Shown piece by piece: positions 37,223 to 50,276 of a stretch of DNA of 64,000 nt. The position numbers and the translations under genes were made by a program. A model generated the notes under the pieces. That model ran no database searches. It worked only from the letters and a program-made list of their open reading frames with translations, and was not told the DNA's origin. Every line of letters starts with the position of its first letter. The first letter of the stretch is position 1. Where the stretch lies: the NCBI RefSeq assembly GCF_000213175.1, contig NW_009799179.1, positions 631,713 through 695,712 of the forward strand. The letters run 5' to 3'. This DNA comes from Neurospora tetrasperma FGSC 2508. Its lineage: Eukaryota; Ascomycota; Sordariomycetes; Sordariales; Sordariaceae.

Positions 37223-40200
37223 TCAAGAGTTGAGAGTCTTGATCATCATCTGCGTCTTGCGCTTGTCGGTGACAAGCAGCCCGCGGTTGCGGAACTCCAC
37301 GTTGATCGCATCAACAACCTTGTGGAAGCTGCTAGCTGCTCCCTTCTCCTGCGTGAAACGCGCAATGCTGAGTTGGGTTCGCTGGTTACGCTTGCCATGC
37401 TCAATTACCATCATGATTTCAATCGCAAACGAGACCTCCTTGACGTTGTGCACTGGACATCGAACATCAAAACGTCAGCATATCCATGTCCCCACATAGC
37501 CCTGATGCCGAACACCAGACAAAAATGACTCACCATTCTGGGCGCCCACGCGGGCAAAGATGATGTTGCGTTCCTTATCAACCTCGACATCCTTGATGCC
37601 AAACTGGCGCCACTCCCTGAGCAGGATCGCTACCTCTTGCCGAGCCCGCCGTCTAGGCATGGAGAAGCACAGGTGTCGCGTAGCAGGCTTGACCCGGAAC
37701 AGCCGGGCCAGCCAGTTCTGCTGAACCTCAATTTGACGGCCAACCCCTTCGCCCTCACCCCAGCTCTGTGAAGTCGCGCCGCTAACCACTCTCGACTCGC
37801 TCTTGCTGGACTTGTGTTTCTTCCCACCGCCTTCTTTGCTGGTGCTGATATCAAAAGTCGATGCTGCATCTAATGTCAGTAAGTTAAGCTTCCACATACA
37901 TACAGAGGTCATTCTTACCTGTAGGCGACGAGTTCTCACTCTTGGATCCCTTCCAAAATGCAAGGCTGAAGGCCTTCTTCTTGTTCGGATACGGGTCTGG
38001 TCTAGCACTAGACTGTGATTCAAGTCCGTCCAGTTGCTGGTGAATATCAGAGATGATTGTGCTATCGTTGTGAATCGCGGCCGTATTGGCGGTGGTGGCA
38101 AAGCTCGTGTTCTCTTTGGAGGACCGCCTGAACCAAGACGGGACACGCTTCTTAGCTGGAGCGCCAGCATTGACAGTGTTATCGCCAACACCCTGCTCTT
38201 CCTGCTGTGTTCCCGGTGGGTAGTTCTCCTTGAAATCAGGAGGGATGTTCGACAAGGCTGTCTTGCGGTAGTTGCTTTCACAAGACGCGGCTGGGGTCGC
38301 CTTGGAGACCTTGCGGACATTAAGAGGTTCCGGCATAGGGACGGGGCCTGCCGTAGGAGAGTTGACCACACGAATAGTGTTCTCGGCTCTAGCCAGGTAG
38401 TCCAGCGCTTTGTTGTTCTCAGCCGGTGATGGTGTGTCAGGAGATGTCCATCTGGTGGAAGCATTTCGTGTCCAGTCTTCGGACGCCGTTTCATTTATGG
38501 ACGGTAGTTGTCGGGGGTCCCTGTTGGCAGGCGTCGTGTAGGCAGGCTCCGAGACAATGCGGCGGTCTGGGACAATAGTTTGTGAGGCTGAGGCGCAATT
38601 GCCTAGAGAAAGTCGCTCTATCCTGAGAGGAGCTGGATGGACTACATTTACCCCATAGGTCTGATTTACAGCTGGAGATATTTCGATGGATGGGATCGGA
38701 GGAAGAGGTCGGTTCACCCACGAATGATTGACGGCTTGTTGTTCAAGGGGTAGTGCCGTCGGCGACTCTGGCTGCGGAGATGGCGAAGATGCACCCAGGG
38801 AGAGGGAAAACGGACTGTTCTCACGAGACCCGCTAACAGCAACACTAGATTCAGACCCGACAAGAGAGCTACGGAATGCTTCATCGCAATCCATTGCAAT
38901 CCTATAACCAAGCTGCTGCAGTTCCTCGTCCCAGATGAGCGTCTCATCTCTCGATTTCAGAGTGTTGTCGGCAGAATGGATAATTGCGGCCTTCTGTCTC
39001 TGCTGCTGCCTGCAGGAGTCACGTCTATCGACCACACTACTTCCCGCTGCACTGCTCGGAGCAGCCCGCACATTCTCGCGGATACGAGCCTGGAGTCGGT
39101 CTCTGGCACGAATGCTGGAAAAATCAACACCCCTTCTGGATCGGTTGTTTGCCCGCACACGGGGTGTACCATTGAGACTTCTGAGTGAACCCATAGATCC
39201 CATGGACGATCGCAAGCGCCCCGTGGTATTTGTGCGTTGAGAGTTCATTCTCGGCCGCCTACGGAATGAACCGCCAAAAGAAGTATAGGAGTTGTATGAA
39301 TGGGCAATGTTCGACGTATTGGACCGGGTTCCTGGCTCGGAGGGATTGCGGTGGACAATGATCCTTGCGTGGCTCGCTTCCGAAGCGCAATTGCGCAGAA
39401 CTTGTGACGCTCTGTAAGGATCATAGCTCCTGACAGTGCCGGAATCATTAACTTCGGCGACGTTGGAGATGACAGTGAACTTGGAAATGCTTCTCCCATG
39501 ACCATTTCTAGAGGACTGCGTGAATTCGCAGGTCGAGATGCGCTTGCCCCAGTTAGGGGGCTTCAAGTGGTGGAAATCGCTCTTCGAAATGGGGATGTCG
39601 TTGTTATAGTTCTCGAGCTGTGCATGTCTATGCCGGTAGAGAAGCCAATAAAACACCTTCTGGTCGTTTGGTCTGTTGCGCAAGGTTAGCATGAGGGGTG
39701 AATGGAGATTGGATAAAAGAGGCATAGACTTACTTGTTTTGACCAAGTTTCTCCTTGATCTGGGCCTCTGAATAGGCATGCCACATGGCCTTGAGCTGTC
39801 TGAGAATCTGGGGATCAACTTCCTTCTCCGGGATGGGACCAATGTCTGCGTTCCTCAAGACGTCCTGCGGTTGACCATCGCTCTGCTGATAATCGTCGAC
39901 ATAGTCATACTTCTTGATGAGGGGATGCTTCCACATCTGCTTCATGGTAATGCGTTGCAATGGGTTGACGACCAAGATTTTCCGGATAAGGTCTTTAGCC
40001 TCTCGAGAGAGCTCGTTTGGCATCTTGTAATAGCCTTTTCTGGCCCTTTGAAGCATAGTGTCCATGTCACTGTCATCGAAGGGGAGACGGCCAGCCAACA
40101 TGGCAAACAAAATAACTCCCATGGCCCATATGTCCACGGCTGAGCCCTTGTATGGTTGATGCTTCAGCAGCTCGGGGGCAGCATAATGAGGACTGCCGCA

Positions 40201-41181
40201 AGCGGTTTTGAGGTGATGGGTTGGCTCCTGGTGCAGGGCTGCCATGCCAAAATCGGCAATCTTGATTTGGCCATCTGCCTTGAGCAAAATGTTTTCGGGC
40301 TTCAGGTCCCGATGGCAGATGTTGAAGCTATGGCAGTACTCTAGAGCGCTCATGATTTGCCGATAGTAGAAAATCGCTTCCTCTTCGTTGAGGCTGCCGT
40401 TCCAGTTGATGAAGTCAAACAGGTCACCCTTTTCGACGTACTCCGTGACAAGATAGCTGGACCAGATGTTAGCCAAGCCAATCACCAAGAACCGGGTATA
40501 GCAATGCTTGTCTTACATATCCTGTCTGTTCTCCCAGATGTCATGTAGCTTGATGATGTTCGGATGCTGAATGAGCTTCAGGATCGCAACCTCTCTCTCG
40601 ATGGCGAGGGGCATTCGGCGGACCCCGTCGGTGCTCATGCTTGGCTTGCGGTAGTCGACTCGGTCCAGGTTCGCCATACTCGTAGCTTGCGTAACGTGGG
40701 CAGTGCTCTTGGCTACAATCTTGATGGCGACCAGCTGGTGGGTGGTGCGATGGCGCGCAAGGCGAACGCGGGCAGAGGCACCTTTGCCCAGGGTCTTGCC
40801 CAACTGCCATGGACCGATATGGGTCTTTTGTAGGCGTGTGATGGACGCATTGGAGGAGACATTGGAGAATTGCGAGACACGGCGCGCATCAGAGGCTTGG
40901 GTGTTCATCTGCTGAAGTGAAGAAGGGTGGCGGAGGCGGCTCATGGAGGGGACATCCGGTACCGCAACTGGAGAGGGGATGGTTACGATATGATGCTGAA
41001 CGAGAGGGATGTCGGTATTGATGGGAGGGTTAGATTTGCAGCGGTTGGTATTCTTCCATGACTTTGCGTTAGCCTCGAGCTTGGGTCGCGAGCTGGTTTG
41101 CATTGCGGCGATGTTTGCTCTGTTGGTCGCGTCGCCGAGGGGTTGGCGGACGGAAACACGAGAGCCCGTTCGCTTGTCCAT
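37223..41181 (-). CDS. Hsl1/Gin4/Cdr2-type serine/threonine protein kinase
   Basis: Five exons (41181-40517, 40456-39734, 39672-37919, 37869-37534, 37452-37223) give 1235 residues. The kinase domain spans about 125-395. It has the Gly-rich loop LGKGASARV (131-139), Lys154 of VAIK, HRDLKPEN (270-277), DFG (290-292) and an activation loop with TACGSPHYAAPE, as in the SNF1/Nim1 branch. After it come a conserved KPNDQKVFYWLLYRHRHAQLENY-like linker across exons 2-3, a long disordered Ser-rich middle, and a C-terminal domain (HLCFSMPRRRARQEVA..., ending FRNRGLLVTDKRK) resembling a KA1-type membrane-binding module. Yeast relatives sit at septin rings and promote mitosis by restraining Wee1; the role here is by analogy. 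The frame is open to 41265 but starts with TTG, so ATG 41181 is chosen. A four-codon uORF ends 10 bp upstream. Confidence 0.9.
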
Positions 41182-41191
41182 GGTAACAGAC

Positions 41192-41203
41192 TCAGCGTGG
41201 CAT
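41192..41203 (-). other. Minimal uORF just before the kinase start
   Basis: ATG CCA CGC TGA, encoding Met-Pro-Arg, ends 10 bp before the kinase ATG at 41181. Such short spacing would make reinitiation at the main start inefficient, if the mRNA includes it. Confidence 0.45.
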
Positions 41204-43279
41204 GGAAGGATAGTAGAGCCTCGCCAATATCGGTGGAGGATGACCGACGTGAACGAAGCAATCAAGTCGCGACGGGCGGCTGTAGATGTTCAGTACGATC
41301 GCGGGCTCTTCTCTGAAAAGGGAGAGTGAGGCTACTACCCAAGTAAGGTAGAGACAGACAACAACAGACGACAGGCAAGAGCAATGCCGAACTGGCGATG
41401 CCAAGGAGCGCAACAGGAGAGGAAGAAGGAGAGACACGAGCAACAAGATAGGAAATCCCGAGACGAATTGAGTTGAACCCAACGGGATGGTTTGCGCAAG
41501 TGTGAGTGCAAGAATTGAATGATGTCGAGGACGCGGTAGGTCGAAGTGGAAGTATCGAAAAATGGAGGTGAGGAGAGTGGAGGGTGAGGAGAGGGTGAGG
41601 AAAGGGTGAAGAGGCGGACGGGAAGGGTGGAGGTGGAAGGTCTGAGGCTGCGGCTGGCACTTCAGATTTGGGGCGGGACGACTTTACCGGTACAATACAT
41701 CAGAATTGGCTGTGGAAATCTTGGACTTGACGGACCGGACCAGCCGTCGTAACTTTCAGGTTTTTTTGGTTTTGTGTGGCCGTCCAATGTTTGGGCCCGC
41801 AGAGTCGATGTCTCTGGAATGGAAGGAGCGATTTCCCCGGCAACGGCCTGCCCTTGATTGACCACGATACTCCGGCCGGCACCATTCCAGTGACATCGGA
41901 CGAACAACAACATGGCCCGGAATTACATTGGCCTTCCTGGTTTGACCAAGTTAAAGGTTCCAATATGTTGGTTGTTGGGAGGAAGTTTCTCTCGAGTTGC
42001 CGCCCCCCTGTTCCACTCATTCCCTTCATGATTGCCAGTCTGCAAAGACACTCCCTCATGAACTCGCCTTGATTGCACCCCATACGTTGCAATTGGGCGA
42101 GTAAGATACCTTGACAGCTCTCTAGCTGAAAAGAAAACGTCTGAAGGCATACGTCTCGTCAAGCCCAAAGAATGGGGTGCCCATTAACACGGTCCTATTC
42201 CATATACGAAGTATGTTTTGGAGCAGGCAAACTTCGATAGTACACATGCACAGACAAAACTCCCCAAAGACAAAATGCCTGGAAACCATGAACTCGTAAA
42301 ATGAGATTCAATGTCATCTGTAGATGGAAAGTAAGCTTTGTTGCGGTGTTCCAGTGGACGTTCGTTGTGTGCCGTTCAACTCCGTTAGACGTGCAAAGCA
42401 TTGCCGTGAACTTCTGAGTTTATCGATTGCTTCCCATACTTTGACAACCGTTGAAATTCCGCCCAAAGACCAGGTATAAGAAACCATTATAAGCTTGGGG
42501 CGAAGATAAAGCGAAGCAGCTGGGGAAGTGGCCATTGATATGAATGGGAGGAATGGATAAGCCCAAACATGAGTCAACAGCAGGTCCTGCGAATGCGTGT
42601 CTCCGAAAATGTGAGAGGCTTCTCGCGGCTCTTTCAAGTTATAGTTGCGCCAATGGATATTTGAGAGATCGAAAACACCGCTTTTCATAGAGAAAAGCAG
42701 CTCGAGTCTAGTGGTCGTGAGCAATGCCATGAAGTCAGGAAGTTTAACCTGTACAGAAAATTGACTCGACGCCAAGCCACAAGATGCACAAGGGTCCTGA
42801 AGCTTGGACCAGACAGGTGCATAAGATGCATAACTACCAATTTCAGCGGGCAGGGGCAGCAACGCACGAGCTATCCCACCTCGTGATCTGGCGACCCGCA
42901 CCCGTCTCTTCTGCTCTCCACTATCGCAACGACCCATTCAGGAAACTCCATTGACCAACGCGCCACTGTCGCGTCCATTCTAGACTTGTTCAACGACATC
43001 CGTCCTTTGTATCTCTTCACGTCCTCGTTTGATCCCCAGCCTTGGGTTCCGTGCCAGTTTTTAAACACATCATACTAGTCCAGCATCTTCCGTCGTCCCA
43101 TTGGTTCTGATCCAGTCTCGCCTCAGATTTGTCTCAGGTCCAGGTCCAGCCTTTGGCCGGGTTTTGATTCTGAACTTTCAATCGCTGGAATATGCCCAGA
43201 TTCCACACGCGAGACCATTCTTGCCAGTCTCTGCAGCGGAACTCGTCTATTTTCGCCCCAATCTCACATTCCCGCAAGC
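41204..43279. other. Divergent promoter region between kinase and SMC5
   Basis: About 2.1 kb separates two genes transcribed away from each other, so both promoters should lie here. No clear TATA box or factor site was recognised. It holds one doubtful open frame, listed next. Confidence 0.5.
42314..42937 (-). CDS. Doubtful 207-codon open frame between kinase and SMC5
   Basis: It starts with ATG at 42937 and runs intron-free to 42314. No domain or motif is recognised. There is a mildly hydrophobic stretch around LLTHVWAYPFLPFISMA, and the composition shows no clear codon preference like that of its neighbours. It overlaps the region where both flanking promoters should lie. I include it only because it is the longest ATG-started open frame in the gaps. 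Confidence 0.2.
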   Translation of the reverse strand: MGRCDSGEQKRRVRVARSRGGIARALLPLPAEIGSYASYAPVWSKLQDPCASCGLASSQFSVQVKLPDFMALLTTTRLELLFSMKSGVFDLSNIHWRNYNLKEPREASHIFGDTHSQDLLLTHVWAYPFLPFISMATSPAASLYLRPKLIMVSYTWSLGGISTVVKVWEAIDKLRSSRQCFARLTELNGTQRTSTGTPQQSLLSIYR

Positions 43280-43290
43280 ATGGCGTTTGA
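43192..43290 (+). other. uORF overlapping the SMC5 start codon
   Basis: An ATG at 43192 opens a 32-codon frame that ends with TGA at 43288-43290, 8 bp inside the SMC5 coding region and in another frame. If it is in the mRNA, scanning ribosomes that use it would miss the SMC5 start. Confidence 0.4.
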
Positions 43291-46200
43291 GCTCATGTCC
43301 CTCCCCGCCGCGGGACAGCCAAATCTAACGGATGACGACATGTTCAGCAGCTTCAACCTCAGAGGAGGCGATGGTTCACACAACATTGACGGCAACAGGC
43401 CACAAGCCCGATCACGCAGGAGAAGGGACCCTACAGCATCGGCATCACCCCAGCCAAATGGCCAAAGCAGTTCCGGATTCCAGCCTGGTGCCATTGTCCG
43501 TGTCAAACTCAAGGATTTCGTCACCTACAACGAGGCCGAGTTTTATCTTGGTCCGAGTTTGAACATGGTCATTGGGCCCAACGGCACCGGAAAGAGCTCG
43601 CTTGTCTGTGCTATTTGCTTGGGATTAGGCTTTCCTTCCAGTGTATTGGGCCGCGCCACTGCCGTCGGAGAGTTTGTAAAGCACGGAAAGGACGAAGCTA
43701 GGATCGAGGTGGAACTTCAGGGGAAACCCGGAGAGGACAACTACGTCGTCGGTCTGCTCATCATCCGAGAGACCAACAAAACAAGGTTCACCATCAACCA
43801 TGAGCAAGCGACTCACAAGGAAGTACGCCAACTGATGAAGTCGCTACGCATCCAAATCGACAATCTCTGTCAATTCTTGCCCCAGGAAAAAGTGGCCGAG
43901 TTTGCTGGCCTCACTCCGGTCGAGTTGCTGGAAAAGACTTTGCAAGCCGCCGCACCGGAAGAAATGATTGCGTGGCAAAGCGAACTGAAAGACCACTACA
44001 GGGTCCAAGCAGAAGCCCAGCGCAGTGCCGACGAGAGCGGCGAGGAGATCAAGAGATTGGAGGAGCGCCAAGCAGCTCTGCAGACTGATGTCGAGAGGCT
44101 TCGGGAAAAGGAACAGTACGAGGTCGCCATTGCCAAACTCAAAAAGCTGAAGCTTGTGGTTGCCTATAACGAGGCCCGTGAACAATTTCACGTTGAGAAA
44201 AGGAAGAAGAAGGAAGCAGAACGACGTCTGAACCAACTCCAGCGAGACTCTGCTCCATCCTTGGAGGCGGTTAATAAGAAGCAGGAATACGTGGAGGGTA
44301 TTAAAGCCGCTGTCGAAACCAGGACAGCCAGGTTGAGAGACGCCGAAAAAGATGCTGACAATGCTGTCAGAGGAATCGAGGCGGCTGAGAGCAAAGTCAA
44401 GAACCTCGCTGGTCAGCTTGAAGCGGAACAAGGCGCATTTGCGGCTAGAAGACAGGAACTTGGCAAGATCCGTAAGAAGATCACCGAGTTGGAAGCCAAG
44501 CACAAACAGAACCCCAGGGATTTTGATCCAGCCGAATGGAACAGGCGGATTGTAAGTAATCCTTTCCTGACGGCGATCGAGTGACCTTGTTACCATGCTG
44601 ACACCTAACAGCGAGAGCAAGAGCATGTGATTCGCGATAAGGAACAGGAGATCGCGGAAGTGAATGATCAAGTGACGACGTTAAAATCTCAAGGGAGAGA
44701 AATAAATAGGACAATCCGAACGGCGGAGGAGAAGATAGCGGCTCTCGATTCTCACCAGGGTCAGTTACTCAGCCAGCTGCAACAGGCCAACAGGGACGCT
44801 GCCCAGATCTGGGAATGGCTACAGGAGAACCAGAACGTTTTTGAGAAGGAGGTCTTCGGACCCCCGATGCTGACCTGCTCCGTCAAGGATCCTCGTTATT
44901 CCAACCTGATTCAAGCCTTTCTGCAGGAGAGTGATTTCTTGTGCTTTACGTCACAGACCAGAAAGGATCACAAGACGCTCAGTGACCAAGTCATCAACAA
45001 AATGGGGCTTTCCGCCACTTTGCGATGCTGCGAAGCCGACGTCGACTCCTTCAGGCGGCCTACGTCGCAGGCCGAACTCAACGCGTTTGGTCTTGACGGG
45101 TTCATCATTGACTGTCTTGAAGGTCCAAGCCCAGTACTGGCCATGTTGTGCTCCGAGAAAAAACTTCACAGTACTGCAGTTGGACTTGCTGATATTTCGG
45201 AAGAACAATACCACAAGATCACTTTGGACGGCCGCATACGCTTTTTCGCTGCCGGAAAGCAATCCTACATGAGCAACCGCCGTGTAGAATACGGCCCCAA
45301 TGCCGTATCAACTCGCGTTATGCAGGTCCGTCCGGGCAAGTTCTGGACAGACAAGCCGGTGGATGACTCCGTGAAGAGGGAATTGGAGCGTCAGAGGGAT
45401 GAAGCCCGCGCCGAACGCGAGGAATTGAAACAGACACATGATGAGTTGGTAGGGCGCATGGATGTACTGCGTAATGAGATAATAACAATCAAGGATAAAC
45501 TCGTACGTTACCCGGCTTGTAATTTCATGGTTCCAATCCACTGACACGCACAAACAGGAGCAAATACGAGCCGAGAAAAACGAGCTACAAAGGGAACACA
45601 GCATTTGGCAAGCTCTCCCTGACAAGATCGGTAGGTTTTCGTTGACCCGAACTAGCCATGCGTCTTGCTAACATGACTTCCAGAATCCGAGAAGAGGTCC
45701 GAGCAGGATAAGAGGCAGGAGCTCATCGAAACTCAGGCCCAACTGGCCGATCTCGAGAAGCAGCACGATCGCGCCGTTCTCGAAACGGCCAAAGCCGTTT
45801 TACAGCATCAAGCGAAACTTTCGGGCATCCGAGAGGCGTATCAGGCCCTTCAGGAAGCAAAGGTACTTCTCATCGAAGCCCAGTCTGACTTTGAAGTGTT
45901 GAAGGAGAAGAACGTCGAGATTATCAAGAACCTGGAAGACGAGAAAAGGGCCCTGAGTGAAATCTCAAGGCAAATTGCCGAGATCCGCCAACGGGCCACC
46001 GAGGCAAAGGCAGCTGCCGAAGAAGCCCTCAGCGAGGAGGAGAGGAGTGGGGGAGAATTTTTTGCTCTGGCGAAGGCCACGACTCTAGAACAAGTTGAGA
46101 GTGATCTTAGGGCACAGGAGACTTTGGCGGACGGCATTGAGGCCAATAACCCACATGCGCTCAAGGAGTACCAGGACTGGGCCCAGAAGATCGAACGCGA

Positions 46201-46930
46201 GCAAGCCAACCATGAGCGCCGCGTAGCCCAGCTAGCCGACGTAAACGCCAAGATCGAAACCATCAGGAGCCAGTGGGAGCCTAGGCTGGATGAACTTGTC
46301 AGCAGGATCAACGATGCGTTCTCGTACAACTTTGAACAGATCAGCTGCGCGGGAGAAGTTGGCGTCCACAAGGACGAGGATTTCGAGAAATGGGCCATTG
46401 AAATCAAGGTCCGATTCCGGTACGTTTCCCCTTCTTCCCCTTCTCTTCTCTCCCGACCACTAACTAACCCCTTTCCACCCAACAGAGCAGGCGAAGCCCT
46501 CCAACGACTTGACCAACACCGTCAATCCGGCGGCGAGCGCGCTGTCTCAACCATCTTCTACCTCATGTCCCTCCAGTCAATGGCCCAATCCCCCTTCCGT
46601 GTCGTCGACGAAATCAACCAGGGCATGGACCCCCGCAACGAGCGCATGGTGCATGAACGCATGGTCGAGATTGCCTGCGGCGAACGCACGTCGCAGTACT
46701 TCCTGATCACGCCCAAGCTACTGTCTGGGCTCAGATACGACAGGCGCATGAGGGTCCACACGATCATCTCTGGCGAGCATGTCGACCCCGAGGGAACCGT
46801 CAAGATGAACTTTGGAAAGTTTGCAGCGATTCAGAGAGGATTGTTGAACAGGACGATTCCGTTTGCGAGCCAGGTGGCGAGGGATGACGCTTCGCAGGCT
46901 TCCTCGATGGTGGAGGCTTCGCAAGCTTGA
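43280..46930 (+). CDS. smc-5: SMC5, SMC5/6 complex ATPase
   Basis: Five exons (43280-44551, 44612-45502, 45558-45630, 45684-46419, 46486-46930) give 1138 residues, in the range of fungal Smc5. With Smc6 and Nse proteins it forms the DNA-entrapping complex needed for recombination repair and replication-fork stability. After a disordered N-terminus of about 70 residues comes the head half with Walker A GPNGTGKS (about 99-106) and the Smc5-type NLCQFLPQEKVAEFA segment. Then follow coiled coil, a hinge region around FGPPMLTCSVKDPRYSN, and a second coiled coil. The C-terminal head carries the ABC signature SGGER (1005-1009) and Walker B FRVVDEINQGMD (Asp1032, Glu1033). All introns have standard borders. 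The last one (66 bp) is stop-free in frame. Divergent from the kinase gene. Confidence 0.96.
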
Positions 46931-49580
46931 TAGGGCTGGACTTGGATGGGTTAGAAGGAGGGGTGGTTCTTAAAAGGAACTGATGATTCGGGGATTATTT
47001 GCGTGGCTTTTTTTGCTATTCTGGAGTTTGGAGAGGCTTGTATAGCTGGTTGTCTGTCTACTTGATATCTGTTCAAGATCTATTCACTGTTCATCTTCCT
47101 ATCTATGTCTGACGCTCGTGGTAAAGCAAAGACTACCTGGCCTTTCTTTTGCTTAGGAGGATGTAAGTCGATGTTATTGCTGTATCTGATTTCAGTCCCG
47201 TCTGGCAATTACCTATCCCTACTCCTCCTGTCGTGTCACTATCTTCTCTTCAAGCCTCCCTCCGAAACTACACCACCAGTTTTTCCCGTCAATGTCGACA
47301 GGTAGGTACTTCTAACTCTAGCCACCAACTCGGCGCTACACTACTGCCTACGGGAGAGGTAGGTATCCATACATGCCATGCAAGTCATGGTAAAGGTATC
47401 CATTGATCAACAGGAACAAGCGGGGAATAACCGTCATCACGGTGGATAACGCGGAGACGCCCAGTCTGCGCCACTTGCCTGCCGAACTTGCATCTCTTCT
47501 ACTGCGTAGTTCTAGGTCTCCCTCGGAGATCCAGACAACCAGAGAATATCTCCGTCGGAGCTGCTCTGTTGTTAATGCCAGATGTGGATTCTCACGTTTT
47601 GCGCCACTACGAAATCTAGTGCACAGACAAATTGCCGTCTACACTATGTAGGTCGGAAGATGGAGAAGCGGATGTGGTGTAATGTACTGTGTACGTGAGG
47701 ATTAGCGGTGGATTTGGAGTTTGTGGATATCGGGGTTGGCAGTTTCTTGAGAGTGTAGAGTTTACAGTCTACTGACGGGGTGGACTTCTTTTCGTCTTCA
47801 TGGGAATCTTCCGGGTGTCTAGATGTTCTCATTTAGACGAACACCATTTTGGGTAGATTTCGGTAAGTTGCCTCTTGTATCTCTTGGTTCTCGGTAGGGT
47901 AACGTCGTTTTTCCGAAATCGTTGACCTTTATATAGGTATCCGAGTAAAAATGGGGCTGAGGGCGTCGAAATTATCGATGGTATGTCAGGTCAACAGTTT
48001 TCGTGAGCGCTGACGGAGCCATCCAACTGTGAGACTGGAATGTGTCGTTGACATGACATGACCTGAGGTGCGTGTATGTGTATGTGTTTGTGTCTTCTGT
48101 CCTCTATGTTAGGAAACTGACTGAAATCATTGCTCACGTTCGCCAAAAGTGGAAGTTATCGAGTCACCTCATGTGTGTGTCGACAACGTGATCATCTCGT
48201 GAGTCTGGTACCATGTCTCCGGGTTTTATACCTAGAGATCGCAAACGGCCCTTCAAAAAGGCAAAAGGCACAAACGATGAAGTTCAAGGAGGGTTGCCAG
48301 CTAAACCTTTTGTATCCGTGTTCATCTATGCCACTGCTTGTATGATGATCGTTAGATGATCCCTGTTCCAGAGTGTGAGGCGTGTTTTGTGGTCATGATA
48401 GTCGTTGATCACGCAATCGTCCACCAGGAAGTTCCGAACGTAACGCATGCGATAAGAGGAGGAGATATCCCGTCTCCAGTACAGAGTAAGGCTGAGTGAT
48501 ACAGCCAACCCTGTCCATTTGATTTGACATCCCCGGCGAGATGGATGCTTCAGTTGCTTGCTTACTTGCTCATATCTAAATACGGAAAGAACCGAACAGC
48601 ACCTGCCATATTCATATGCTCCTGCCTCTCTCTGGCTCGGTGCTTGCTGCCTCTTGCGTGTAAGGCGTACCTACCTTTACTGTAATGCCATGTTTCCTTG
48701 CTTGCCTTGCCTTACAGACGGGGGCCAAGTGATGATATCCGTCTTGTTAAAGATATCGTCAAGTAGTATTTCGACTCGTTGATGAAAGTTTCCCGGCCTT
48801 CCATTGATAGATCTCTATGATCCATTCATCCCGTCTATTCTCAGCTACTAGCGACTATCGTCAAGAAACCAAAAAGAAGGAGATGTTATGAAAAGATGTT
48901 ACTCGTCATCGGTTATCTTATACGAAGGGGAACGAAATCTTGCCGGATCACAATTGGATGACTGTTCATCGATGTGAATGTCTTCTAAGTAGCACCGCGT
49001 GCTTGCTTGAATTACAGCACCTGCCTTTGTTCCTTCCGGCTTTCATGATGAACAAACGTCAAAGAAGGAAGGAAGGAAGGACCCTTCGTGCAATTGGCGT
49101 ATGCAAGATATACCTCTATCTAGAGGTAGTGTATGGATCATGTATTGGGCCTGTATGTCCTGTACTCCATAGGAGTTCGAAAAACGATTGTCAGAATGTA
49201 AATATCAAGTCCCTTGATGAAAACACAGGCTCTCGGCGTATCCGTCCCCCAAGAACATGCCAAAAAGACAAAAGAAGGATTGGAGGCATCAGATGATTAA
49301 AGGTATAGTTGCCAGTAAAGCTGCGTTCTCCCTCCACGTGTAGAACAATACGCATGCTCATGGACTTTCAAGAACAGCGAAAATCATACTCTCATTGGAA
49401 CTTCGCATCGGGCCCAAAATAGCCAAGGCAGTCCAAGCATTACTTTGGCTGTATGCTATATCTCAAAATAGCAGGTGGAACAGCCCATCATAGAATGAGA
49501 CTCTTCACCATTCCCGCTTCGTTGACGAAGACGTCCATTGGGCGTTGACATTAGCGAGTAACATACCCTCTTTGTATCAA

Positions 49581-49604
49581 GATAGATAGATAAGATTGAT
49601 ATCG
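49581..49604. promoter_or_regulatory. Cluster of GATA motifs
   Basis: Four GATA cores lie within 24 bp (GATAGATAGATAAG, then GATAT). Fungal GATA factors such as NIT2 bind best to paired GATA sites within about 30 bp, which is established for NIT2. Its use here, about 9.6 kb from nit-2, is speculation. Confidence 0.35.
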
Positions 49605-50241
49605 CTCGCTGCTGGAAACCTCAAGGGACAGGTGTAGGTAAGAATCCCTGGAGATAGAAAAAGGAATTGCAGATAGTGTTTCGCCAATTTTGAATGGTTG
49701 TGAACTGCCAAACGTCTCTGCGTCCAGGTGGTCATGCGCTGATCGGCACGCTGTGAATGGTGGACGGCCATTCCAGATCCAGCGTCCGCTTGCGATTGTG
49801 TTGATAGATGGCCCTGTGGCCACCAAGAGATAAGGGAAATCGCATCCTATCTATCTCTTTTGACGAACCAAACAAAATTGCGATGCCAGCAAACGATGGA
49901 CGTGTGTTGGTACTTTCCTTTTTGAACAAGAGAAGAAAGGAAGTAAGCCAAGTTGCCATTAGTTATAAAGCTCGCTGATTCCCTCTTGGTCTTGGATATG
50001 GACAGACAAGTCTCAACAGTTCCAGCAACACTTTGACTTCACCAACTCAACCAGGAAACATCAATGAACAACACATGAAACCAGCAAAGCATGGGATAGG
50101 AAAATGAAGGTTCAAAATCAGGGTTAGGGGTCACTTTGGAACGAGGAGGACCAAGAAGGGCATGAAGTCAACATCCAAACAACAACCACAGCATCAAGGA
50201 GAAAGGCCAAGCAAAGACAGGTCAAAACAGTCGCGAGCCAC

Positions 50242-50276
50242 CATCCATCCATCCATCCAACAACAACAACAACAAC
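50242..50276. repeat. (ATCC)n followed by (CAA)n
   Basis: About four ATCC units pass directly into about six CAA units, in non-coding DNA. Confidence 0.9.

Noticed and set aside
41182-41265. N-terminal extension of the kinase
   Set aside because: Starts with TTG; an ATG at 41181 begins a plausible N-terminus, and a short uORF lies in the extension region.
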